Source: Clusia tigrina
Taxonomy: Eukaryota; Arthropoda; Insecta; Diptera; Clusiidae
NCBI GenBank assembly: GCA_920105625.2
Contig: OV050032.1
Span: 127,083,829-127,147,828 of the forward strand
DNA length: 64,000 nucleotides
Reading direction: 5' to 3'
The notes below the pieces were generated by a model, which ran no database searches, was not told the DNA's origin, and was given only the letters and a program-made list of their open reading frames with translations. The translations under genes were made by a program, and so were the position numbers. This document shows positions 28,899 through 38,141 of the stretch, in pieces (positions within the stretch are counted from its first letter, which is position 1; every line of letters begins with the position of its first letter).

Positions 28899-30386
28899 TT
28901 AAAAAAGGCCAAATTTGTTTCTAAAATACTCAAGCTTTTGAGGAGTAACAGCCTTAGTGAAGACATCAGCGACCATCTCATTTGTGCTAAGGTATTCCAA
29001 AACGACTTCCTTCTCATCTATTTTTTGGCGAATAAATTTGGCTTTTATGTCCACATGCTTTGTTCTTGGTGAGTAATTATTATTAAGCGCAACTTGTATA
29101 GCGCCCTTGTTGTCACAAAATAGAGTCATACTTTTGTTTCTTTTAGGGTTGATTTCAGCTTCCAAACGTTTCAACCAAACAGACTCTTGGATTGCAGCGG
29201 TAAGTGACATGAATTCGGCTTCCGTCGAAGACAATGCCACTGTCCTTTGCCTTTTTGTAGACCATGATATAGCAGCAGATTGAAAAATGAAAAGATAACC
29301 AGTTGTAGATTTGCGATCGTCTACGTTTCCAGCCCAATCGGCATCGCAATACCCAGTAATTTCATCATCTTTTTCCTTCTTGTATAAAATGCCTTTATCG
29401 ATCGTGCCTTTCAGGTACCTCATTATCCTCTTTACGGCTTCCCAGTGAGCTTTACCAGGATTCGTGCTAAAACGGCTTAGCAAATTTACAGCAAAACATA
29501 TGTCAGGTCGAGTAATTTGTGCGGCAAATAACAAACATCCTATCGCCTGCATATATGGAATTTTTGACATTTTCTTTTTGCCTTCGTAATCGATAGGTGA
29601 CATATCAGCTGATAACTTTTGATTGTAGTCGAGAGGAGTTGATGTCGGTTTGCAATCACTCATTCCAAATCTCACTAAAACATCTGATATGTACTGCGAT
29701 TGGTCAATTTTAAGATGATCTTTACCTCGAGTAATTTTCATTCCCAGTACTGATGACGCCTCTCCCATATCCTTCATATTAAATTTCTTGGCCAGCTTTG
29801 CCTTCAAAGAAATTATGGACTTCAAGTTGTTTGAGAAAATCAAGACATCATCTACATATATGGCTACGTACAATACTTGACCATCATCATCCACTTTATG
29901 GTAAATGCATTGATCGACCTCGCCTCTTATAAGTCCCATTTCGACTAACTCAGAGTTAATTGTCTCGTTCCATATTCTGCCAGATTGCTTCAAACCGTAG
30001 ATGGATTTTTCCAATTTACAAACTTTTCCGGAACCATCATCAAATAACTCGGGTTGCTGCATATATACAGTCTCTTTTAAAATGCCATTAAGATATGCAC
30101 TTACTGCATCCATTTGATGAACCAGCATATTGTTTTTTACAGCAACGGCTAATAAATATCGTAAGGAATCATACCTGACAACTGGAGCAAATGTTTCAGA
30201 GTAATCTATTCCTTCACGTTGCGAAAAACCTGTCGCAACCAATCGAGCTTTCCAACGAATGGGGTCACCATGTTCATCTCTCTTAATTTTGAGCACCCAT
30301 TTCGATTTAATAGCCCTGGTATCATGTGGTATATTAGTTAGCACCCAAGTTTTATTCGCAATAAGCGAGTCAATTTCATCCCTCAT
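28899..30386 (-). pseudogene. copia reverse transcriptase and RNase H segment
   Basis: 495 open codons in the same frame, to a genuine C-terminus. The first catalytic Asp is in HQMDAVSAYLNG (D93), the YVDD box is at 177-180, and KSIYGLKQS is at about 127-135. RNase H motifs are GYCDADWAG (346-353), STEAE with E389, CDNKGA with D425 and the C-terminal VADVFTK at about 472-478. The catalytic core looks intact. It is called a pseudogene segment because the upstream TGA codons and the loss of the 5' end prevent production of the full polyprotein. Confidence 0.94.
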
Positions 30387-30395
30387 AGCAGCTTT

Positions 30396-30986
30396 TCACT
30401 CGGTCGAATCGAAAGAGGACATTGCATCTTGCACGCTATTTGGTTCAGTTGAGACATACTCCATTGCGCAAAAGTTATGCGCTCGCTGAATTTTGCTTGC
30501 AATGCGATCGGAACGACGGATATCTTCAATTACGGGGATGTTTCGAGCTGCGTGTACATTCGGAGTATATTCGGATTCATTGTCGTCGGCGGCTGGTGAA
30601 TTAAGTGGTGAAGGCCACTCCACAGAATCATCATATTGGCTGGCATCTGACTCACTCTCTACTGGCTCAGCTTCTGGTGGCAATTCTGAATGACCAGTAC
30701 TCTCCCCTGAATTGACACCGCAGTCTTGGAGCAATTCTGGATAATAAAAATCATTTTTAGCATTTAAATTTACCTTGCTTCCTTCTAAGAGCACCACATC
30801 TCGGCTAATGATGATTCCATTGTCTTTAGGATTGAACAATCGGTATGCTTTACTTTCTGAACTGTATCCCATCATGATACATTCAATAGATTTGTTATCC
30901 AACTTCCGGCGTTTCTCTTTGGGTACATGCACAAGAGCAGGACAGCCAAAAACTCTTAAAAATTTTAAATTTGGTCGACGACCAGA
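30396..30986 (-). pseudogene. copia pol linker between integrase and reverse transcriptase
   Basis: In the same frame as the segments on both sides. It starts just after the first TGA and ends at the second (30396-30398). Early residues FLRVFGC, then KRRKLD and MMGYS, are the conserved C-terminal part of copia integrase. Residues 60-150 are acidic, Ser-rich and low in conservation, as is normal for this linker. It ends in a stretch leading to DSTE, where a Trp normally follows. Confidence 0.9.
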
Positions 30987-32438
30987 TCAAATTTCTTCGG
31001 GACAGCGATTTTCAGCTCGACAAGGAACTCTGTTGATTAAATAGCAAGCGGTGTTGGCAGCTTCAGCCCAAAAACGATGATCTAAGCCACTGTCGATCAG
31101 CATACATCTCACACGTTCCATCAAAGTGCGGTTAACTCTTTCCGCAACACCATTTTGCTCAGGAGAATATGGACAAGTTTTTTGGTGAATTATGCCGCTG
31201 CCTTTCAACAAAGTTTCGAAGCGTTTGTTTATATACTCCCCTCCATTGTCCGTCCGTAGAATTTTTATTTTGGCAGAACACTGGTTTTCCACCATTTCTT
31301 TAAATTCAACAAAAATGTCGTAAACATCGGATTTTTTCTTAAGGGGGCATATGAATATTTTTCTTGAAAAATCATCTACAAACGTCACTAAGAAACGAGC
31401 ACCAGAAAATGAATTTACATTAAGCGGACCAACAACATCTGAATGCAGCAACTCTAACAATTTTGTAGCTCTAGTACCATCTTCTCTTATAGGCTTTCTT
31501 GTTTGTTTGCCTTTTACACATACAACAAAGGGTTCTCTATTTGTTTCATTAAAATTAATGCCCAAAGCAGCATATTTCACTGCATTTAAATTTTTGTCAC
31601 AAATATGACCCATTCTTCTGTGCCACAAATCAAAATCTTTTTTGGAAATAAAAACATTTTCTTTTTTAATATGCACTTCACTATTTATGCGGTAAAGATC
31701 GTTATAAACCATAGCAGATGCAACCAGATTATTTTTTTCATAAAAAATTCTGCAGGTTTTTCCTTCAAAAATAACTTTTTTCCCGTCTTTCGTCATTTGC
31801 CTTACCGAAAGAAGATTTGCGCATAAATTTGGTACATACTCACAGTTTTTCACAGTTACTGTTTTGGTATTTACATTGCCATTAAAAATTCTTAAGTCGA
31901 CATCGCCAGCGCAGTTTACATTAATTTCATTTTTATTTGCAACAACAACTGTTTTGTTTTCGACGTTGTGCTTATTGTACATATGCTCACAGTTATTTAC
32001 CATATGGTTGCTTGCGCCGCTGTCGACGTACCAATGCATAAACATGTTGTTTTCTTCTCTATCATTGCCTTGTGCGCTTGTGTGTGTAGAAACTTGCAGA
32101 CTTTTGCCTTTTGCAATAAACGTCGATGAAGTATTTTTGTTATTACTTTTATATGGTCTGCCGTTATTTCTGCCGTTGTCGTTTGCCTGGCAATTTCGAG
32201 AAATATGACCAAAAGCTTTGCAGTTGTAACACTTTATGTGTTTTTTCTTCTTTTTGTTTTCAGCGTTTTTAACATAAAATGCCGCTTCTTTTTCAGCGTT
32301 CTGATTGTCGAATTTAGCGTCTTGGAGTAACAGATTTTTAACCATATCCACTGTTAGTTTTTCTTTAGAATTTTCCACAGCCATAACTAGTGGTTTAAAA
32401 TCATCTGACAATCCAGCTAGCATTAATGAAGCTGTCAA
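30987..32438 (-). pseudogene. copia gag C-terminus, protease and integrase segment
   Basis: A 483-codon open segment. Residues 1-50 match the end of the copia gag (UBN2-type) domain. A zinc knuckle CX2CX4HX4C lies at 70-83, and the aspartic protease motif VDSGAS is at about 138-143. The integrase has His273 and His278 of its HHCC finger. The usual CxxC is reduced to a single Cys at 307, with Phe at 304 where the first Cys normally is. The catalytic triad is D334 (HSDVVGP), D397 (TDNGGEY) and E433 (NGVAER). The segment ends at a TGA in place of a conserved Trp after CPEEI. It begins with TTG at a deletion scar, not at a genuine start. Confidence 0.94.
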
Positions 32439-32444
32439 TTAGCA

Positions 32445-32532
32445 TGCATAAATTTAGTAGAGTACTAAATTTACAGTGATGTAAAGTGCAGGACAAATGT
32501 CAGACGTGGGTATTACTCATTCAATCTCAACA
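32445..32532 (-). repeat. truncated 5' LTR of copia element (88 bp)
   Basis: Identical to 28652-28739. The remaining 74 bp of LTR, the primer-binding site and the gag start are missing. Six filler bases (32439-32444) join it to gag. The outer end TGTTGAG is intact and abuts the right ATCTG. Confidence 0.92.
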
Positions 32533-32537
32533 ATCTG
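32533..32537. other. target-site duplication ATCTG, right of copia element
   Basis: Second copy of ATCTG, followed by AGTATTTATAAC, the normal satellite continuation. Confidence 0.93.
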
Positions 32538-32769
32538 AGTATTTATAACATCTAATGGAGACACAAAATTTTAAACATTTCTCTGATGCAAATTTGTATG
32601 AAACTTCCAATCTCCCTATATAAATTTGTGTTTCATTTCGCTGCAGAATTTACTTTTTACAATTGCCCCACCATATACAACAGATCTGAGTATTTATAAC
32701 TTCTAATGGAGACACCAAGTTTTAAACATTTTTGTGATGCAAATTTGTATGAAACTTGCAATCTCCCTA
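32538..32769 (+). repeat. satellite remnant between copia and BEL1
   Basis: About 1.3 monomers. The first has lost about 23 bp of the TATATA-to-TTAAATTT block (CCCTATATAAATTTGTGTTTC at about 32613). The second ends at CCCTA, the BEL1 target duplication. Confidence 0.92.
32765..32769. other. target-site duplication CCCTA, left of BEL1
   Basis: CCCTA immediately precedes TGTATCAAATG and is repeated at 40567-40571 directly after GATTCGATACA. Confidence 0.92.
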
Positions 32770-33026
32770 TGTATCAAATGCAACCATGCGTTTGAGTTTT
32801 CGCACATAGCGAAAATAGGTTCAGCGAGTATTTTAAAGTTTAGTTCGTTTCTGACGATGGAACTGTGCTGTTGTGCCAATGGAGCAGTGCGAGAGATCGC
32901 AAGGAGCAGTGCGGTGGTGATGTGCAGTACACACATATGTATAATATACATACTTAAGTTATAAGTGCATATGGGCCGGAATCCAAGTGCAGGGAGCTGA
33001 GCCAGGAGATCGGTGCAGAGCAGGAG

Positions 33027-33137
<111 letters not shown>

Positions 33138-33424
33138 GAGCAAGTATGAGCGGTGCCACAGGTATTCGAGAGCATAGTCACGTTTAGATTATATATGCTG
33201 ACTATATTTATGTTCACATTGCATTATAAATTATATATATATACATAAACGTACCTATTTACACATACATATGCAGGTCTGTTCATGCATATGAGAGCAA
33301 TTGAGCTAAACGCGCAAGAGCTTGTGCATATTCACTAACTGTATATAGTCGTACATATATACATGTATCGCATACATGCCGATTTATTGTTGAGCTACAT
33401 ATGTATGTGCATAATTATAAGAGC

Positions 33425-33430
33425 AATAAA
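33425..33430 (+). promoter_or_regulatory. AATAAA polyadenylation signal in BEL1 LTR
   Basis: GAGCAATAAAAAGTGG, about 100 bp before the LTR end; the same signal is at 40462-40467 in the 3' LTR. The position fits an R region, which is an inference. Confidence 0.5.
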
Positions 33431-33530
33431 AAGTGGTTTTTCGTATGCTTTTCCACTTAAAACAATTGTGTTTTTATTTAAGTCGGATTGCAGTAAGTAT
33501 TGCCATAGTTTCATTGTCGATTCGATACAT

Positions 33531-33550
33531 TGGTCCATGTCGAGCCGGAT
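33531..33550 (+). promoter_or_regulatory. primer-binding site, tRNA-Tyr-like
   Basis: TGGTCCATGTCGAGCCGGAT begins one base after the LTR. It resembles the BEL2 site TGGTCCTTCGAGCCGGAT, which is complementary to the 3' end of insect tRNA-Tyr. Two or so bases are altered or added after TGGTCC, so the match is imperfect. Confidence 0.65.
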
Positions 33551-34454
33551 CGTACCAGTGATCTATGCAATACAGCAAGTATGGTGCGATGCATGTGAAT
33601 ATGTACATATATGTATATATTAAGTAGAGCTATAAGTAATTATGTGCGAAATGAAATTGCGCCTTTAATTTAGGCATTCATTTGAGATGACGTCAGAGCT
33701 ATGTAAAAGCAGATCGCATATACATGCGTATGTTTGTAGTATTAAGTAGCTATATACATAAATTAAGTGCAAAACTTAATTGTGCCTTTATTTTAAGCGT
33801 TCCTATGAAATCACACCAGACTCTATGTAAACGCAGATCGTATATGCATGTATGTATGTATGTATGTGCGATTGTGTACTGGCAGGGTAGGTAATAGCTA
33901 TTTCTTTCTTTTGATTTCTTTTGATCCGTTGTGCCTGCGGGAAGGAAAAAGAGAGCAAGTGCAAAGCGCTAGAGGAGCATCAATTGCTGAATGCGCAATA
34001 CGCATTCGGAACATATAATATGGTATGTGAGCAGAGCGATGAGAGCACAGGGAGGTACAGAAAGAAATAGACAAAATTTCAAGAAATAAATAAATTATAG
34101 AACAATATAATAATAAGGTAAAATACAGTCCACGGAGTTATAGGAGCAGAGCCAACACTGCAATGCTAAAAAATAATAAACGAAGGGCGTATGTGTGTGC
34201 TCAAAGCACATACGACAAATTGGTACAGTGCATCGGGCTTGAGCAAATAAAAATTATATTATCAGGAAAGCTAAAAGAATTTAGGGGTGAGTGTAATGTG
34301 CGCAGCAGACACAGTGCGAGTTTTGTGCAGAGAATATGCGCAGGCAAGCACTATGCGAAGCAGCGATAGACTTGCGCAGTATACTGCGCTATGGCTGCCG
34401 CATTGCTGGCGGCCGACAGTAAGGCGGTGTGTCTGCTGAAAGTTTTGTGCAAAG
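33551..34454 (+). other. BEL1 leader, proximal part
   Basis: Non-coding. It contains a diverged 122-bp tandem duplication (33619-33740 and 33741-33862), a (TATG)n run near 33846-33868 and A/T-rich stretches. No gene was recognised; short frames here lack family motifs. Confidence 0.7.
33619..33862 (+). repeat. 122-bp tandem duplication in BEL1 leader
   Basis: Copies start ATTAAGTAG at 33619 and 33741. They share in order the TAATTATGTGC-like, GCGCCTTTAATTTA-like, CTATGTAAA-GCAGATCG and TATACATG segments at roughly 75-80 percent identity by eye. Confidence 0.7.
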
Positions 34455-35560
34455 AGCTGAATGTTTTGTGCAAATGAACGAATAAACCAATGCAGTTATT
34501 CGTCTACAAATTTAAATATGAGCGAGCGAAATTATGTGCTAATGAGCGAATAGACCAGTGCGGTTATTCGTCTCAACATTTAATTATGAACGAGCGAAAA
34601 TTATGTGCAAATGAGCGAATAAACCAGTGCGGTTATTCGACTAAAAAATTAAATATGATCGAGCGAAAATTATGTGCAAATGAGAGAATAGGCCAGTGCG
34701 GTTATTCGTCTCAAAATTTAGTTATGAGCGAGCGAAAATTATGTGCAAATGAGCGAATAAACCAGTGCGGTTATTCGTCTCAAAATTTAGTTATGAGCGA
34801 GCGAAAATTATGTGCAAATGAGAGAATAGACCAGTGCGGTTATTCGTCTCAAAATTTAAATATGAGCGAGCGAAATTATGTGCTAATGAGCGAATAGACC
34901 AGTGCGGTTATTCGTCTCAACATTTAATTATGAACAAGCGAAAATTATGTGCAAATGAGCGAATAAACCAGTGCGGTTATTCGACTAAAAAATTAAATTT
35001 GATCGAGCGAAAATTATGTGCAAATGAGAGAATAGACCAGTGCGGTTATTCGTCTCAAAATTTAGCTATGAGCGAGCGAAAATTATGTGCAAATGAGCGA
35101 ATAAACCAGTGCGGTTATTCGTCTCAAAATTTAGTTATGAGCGAGCGAAAATTATGTGCAAATGAGCGAATAAACCAGTGCGGTTATTCGACTCAAAATT
35201 TAAGATTTGAGCGAGCATTGGTGCAAATAATTTAGTGCTAGTTAGCGAATTAACCAATGTGGTTATTCGGCTCAAAAATTATATAATAGCCACCATTGTT
35301 GCAAATAATTGCGTGCTAGTGAGCGAATAAACCAATGTGGTTATGCGGCTCAAAAATTATATAAGAGCGAGAATTGGTGCAAATAATTGTTTGCTAGTGA
35401 GCGAATAAACCAATGTGGTTATGCGGCTCAAAAATTATATAAGAGCGAGAATTGGTGCAAATAATTGTTTGCTAGTGAGCGAATAAACCAATGTGGTTAT
35501 GCGGCTCAGGAAATTAAATAAGAGCGTGCTTTAGTGCTGAGCTTGTGAGCTAAGTGGTCG
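34455..35560 (+). repeat. tandem repeats of 69 bp, then ~78 bp, in BEL1 leader
   Basis: CCAGTGCGGTTATTCG recurs every 69 bp from 34555 (34624, 34693, 34762 and so on) to about 35190, about ten copies. These are followed by four more diverged units with CCAATGTGGTTAT at about 77-78-bp spacing up to about 35500. 69 is a multiple of 3, so one frame stays open for up to 135 codons, giving a 23-residue repeating peptide. With no start context or family match, and a position 5' of gag, a structural or regulatory leader repeat is more likely than a protein. Confidence 0.9.
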
Positions 35561-35743
35561 AATGGTTATTCGACTCAAAAATTTTAAAGCACAAAAATGC
35601 AGTGTTGGCATGGCTGCAGAAGGAACAAGGAGGAAACAGTTTTTTCTTCTTTCAAAATTAGTTAATTTTTCTTCTTTTCAACAACAACAGAGCAACAATA
35701 ACAGAGCAACACTAACAGAGAAAAATAACAGAGCAACGACAAG

Positions 35744-36792
35744 ATGAGCTACGGGCAACACCAGTCTGCCTACAAAGCCATCCGAAGAGCAGCAGAGTAC
35801 GTCATAGTTGACGAGTTTGGGCGACTAGGGTTTGATGAAGCCAAGGTGCGTTTGATTCGTTTGGAGCAACAGTGGGAGCGTTTTAATCAGCTCCATGAGG
35901 AGTTAACATCCCGAGCGAAGCGCGATGAGAGCGCCGATCTAGACAGTTCGATGGAGCTAGCAGAGCGGCGGTACTTCGAAGCGAGCGGTGCTCTGAAGGG
36001 TGTAACTGAGCAAGTGGGCACAGCAAGGAGCGCAGAGCAGAGGGCAAAGCAGCCGATCTCAGTGCAGCTGACCATGTCATTCTAGCAGCATGACCTCCAG
36101 AACACTTAGGGGGAATTTGACGGCAGCGTGACCAAGTGGCACGGTTTTCGCGATTGGTTCGCCGCTGCGGCACATAGCAATGAGCAAATAGCGGTCTCTT
36201 ACAAATTCTCATATTTGAAGAAGTCACTCACCCATAAGGCAGCGCGCACGTTGGGTGATTGGGAGCTCACTGACAACGGGTACAATGAAACGTGGGAGCG
36301 GCTCAACCAAATATATGACCGCAAGTACCCGGTATGCCTTCCTGGAGGAGCAGGCCTCTGCTCTACCAGCACGGGAAGCGAGGCGAGCGCATCAATTGGA
36401 GCACGGGCGCGATCGAGCAACGGGCGCAGTACCCAAGAGCAGGGAGAGAATGGGCCACGGTGTGAGTGCAACGGGAGCAGCACCGATACGAGCAAGCCAA
36501 TACAAGCTGTGCGAGATATGCAGCGCAGATCACGCAGTGTCCAGACTTCGTGTCACTCAATTCGAGAGCTAGGCAAGAGCTAGTTGGCAAACGCAACCTA
36601 TGCCACAACTGCCTGAAGAAGGGGCATAAGGCGTCGGAGTGCTTTGCGGGGCCATTTTTACAGTGCCCAGGGGCGCAGAAGCACAATAGCGTGCTATATG
36701 CAAAAAGGGAGCCACAGCAGCAGGTGTTGGTGGCACAGCAGCCAAAGCGGGGAGCCGCCGCGACAACAATGCTGAAGGCTAAGAGCGATTGA
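35744..36792 (+). pseudogene. BEL1 gag, interrupted
   Basis: The reading frame starts at ATG 35744 after a CAACAACAGAGCAAC-rich stretch and runs 113 codons to TAG 36083. In the same frame a second TAG lies at 36107, after which gag similarity continues (FDGSVTKWHGFRDWF at about 36117-36160, the BEL gag motif also seen in BEL2). Further on the frame shifts. The first zinc knuckle (CEICSADH) is in the frame beginning 36255. The second (CHNCLKKGHKASEC) is in the frame of 36466-36792. At least two stops and two frameshifts make it non-functional. Capsid role and RNA-binding knuckles are known for the family. Confidence 0.88.
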
Positions 36793-36942
36793 CGGTAGAG
36801 CAACCTTGTAAAGCGCGCAAGGGTAGCAGAGCCGGGGCGAAGTGCCAACTTTAAGAGCTTTTTAAACTTTAAATTAAAAAAAAAAAAAAACATAGTAGAG
36901 CATTAAAAAAAAGAGCGAGAATGATTATTTAGAGACAGAGTT
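36793..36942 (+). other. A-rich scar between BEL1 gag and pol
   Basis: Contains a 15-A run at about 36876 and an AAAAAAAA run at about 36906. The N-terminal half of the protease, with its DSG-type active site, should lie around here but is absent, so this marks a deletion. Confidence 0.65.
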
Positions 36943-38111
36943 TTGGGTGCTACCAAGAGAATGTACTGGTGCCCAGTTTTGTCAGCAAGAGATTTAGTGG
37001 AGATACCCATGCATTTTAAGAATGAGGGTTTATGGGCGGATCCTGAGTTTTGGAAGGCGAGACCAGTCGAGCTACTGTTAGGAGCAAATGTGGTGGCCAG
37101 AGCCATTAAGGCGATAATGCCAAATGAGGTGCAAGGCATTGCCATATATGAGAGCATGTTTGGGCTAGTCATTTTCGGGGCACAACCCTGCGAGAGAGAT
37201 GAGGAGCAGGAAGTGGAGCAAAATTTTATGGAGACTTATACTAGAGATGAAACAGGGCGTTTTATTGTGACAATTCCAGTGAAAGAGACGGTGCAAGGTT
37301 TAGGCACTTCAAAGGCAATAGCATTGCGCAGATTTATGTACTTGGAGCGGAAATTAGAGAAAGACTCAGAGCTGAGAGAGCAATACGTAGAATTCATGAG
37401 AGAGTATGAGAGATTAGGGCATATGAAGTGCGCTATACAACCACCAAGAGTGGACGAGCCAGTTTATTATATCCCACATCACTGTGTTACCAAAAAATTT
37501 CTGGTGGTTTTTGACGCTAGCTGCCAAACGAATCGTGGCATATCTCTGAATCAAGTGCAATGTTTAGGCGATAAGTTACAAAAGGATCTTTACGAAATTG
37601 TCATGAGATTTAGGCGTCATAAGTTTTCGATATGTGTAGTCATCAAGAAGATGTTCCGACAACTACGTGTTGCCGAAAGGCAATGAAATTTGAAATAATT
37701 TTTTGGCGAGAGCATAGTGGTGAGCCATTACGAGAATAGTGTTTAACGGTTGTAACGTAGGGAATGACTTCCTCCGCTTATAATGCTGTGCGAGCTTTAA
37801 TACAATGTGCTAGGGAGGCGAAAGATGAATACCCAAGAGCAGCGGACATCATAGAGAGTGACTTCTATATGGATGACTGTACTACAGGCACACGATCTGA
37901 GCAAGAAGCAATAGTGCTCGCGAAAGAGACAGACACTGTCCTAAAAGGCAGCGGTTTCGAGCTGTGCAAATGGAAGTCGAACTCAAAAAGACTACTCAGG
38001 GCAATGAGAGCGGAGAGAGAAGAAGAGATGTTATTCCCGAGAGAAGACGTGATGACAGTGCTAGGGCTGAAATGGCTGATAGAAGAAGACAAAAATTCAC
38101 CCTTGTGGTGA
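36943..38111 (+). pseudogene. BEL1 protease C-terminus and reverse transcriptase, decayed
   Basis: The first open part, 36943-37686, begins in the C-terminal part of the BEL protease region (VELLLGANV, then FGLVIFGAQP) and enters reverse transcriptase (YIPHHCV, VVFDAS, KMFRQLRV). The first catalytic Asp is lost: IKKMFRQ is preceded by Val-Val where GD/AD is expected. A frameshift near 37686 leads to a frame with TAG codons at 37737 and 37758. The frame then opens at ATG 37764 and carries the YMDD box (SDFYMDD, about 37858-37878) and GLKW. It ends near 38109, after which RNase H is missing. Confidence 0.88.
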
Positions 38112-38141
38112 AGACTCCTGCATTGCGAGAGAGCTAGTTTG

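Larger units (their letters stand above)
28899..32438 (-). pseudogene. copia-type gag-pol polyprotein, N-truncated, two in-frame stops
   Basis: One continuous minus-strand frame of about 1180 codons with internal TGA codons at 30987-30989 and 30396-30398. There is no frameshift: the gaps between the three open segments are whole codons. Order: end of gag with a CX2CX4HX4C knuckle, DSG protease, integrase, then reverse transcriptase with YVDD and RNase H. The 5' boundary is a deletion, because an in-frame stop and LTR sequence lie immediately upstream of 32438. Both stops sit where copia proteins normally have Trp (ATT-TGA-TCT after PEEI, and GAG-TGA-AAA after DSTE), so each is a TGG to TGA change. 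All catalytic motifs examined are otherwise intact except one integrase zinc ligand. Confidence 0.95.
28578..32532 (-). mobile_element. Ty1/copia LTR retrotransposon, 5'-deleted
   Basis: The 3955-bp element on the minus strand is flanked by perfect 5-bp ATCTG duplications in satellite. It keeps a complete 162-bp 3' LTR (28578-28739), a polypurine tract, a gag-pol frame in copia domain order (gag zinc knuckle, protease, integrase, reverse transcriptase, RNase H) and only the first 88 bp of the 5' LTR (32445-32532). The rest of the 5' LTR, the primer-binding site, the leader and the gag N-terminus are deleted. Integrase upstream of reverse transcriptase is diagnostic for Ty1/copia. The 88 bp comparable between the LTRs are identical, so the insertion is recent. 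It cannot be autonomous. Confidence 0.96.

Noticed and set aside
30259..32208. Plus-strand frames antisense to copia gag-pol
   Set aside because: Shadows of the well-supported minus-strand polyprotein.
34490..35235. Two ~134-codon frames with a 23-residue repeat
   Set aside because: Produced by 69-bp leader repeats; no independent evidence of translation.
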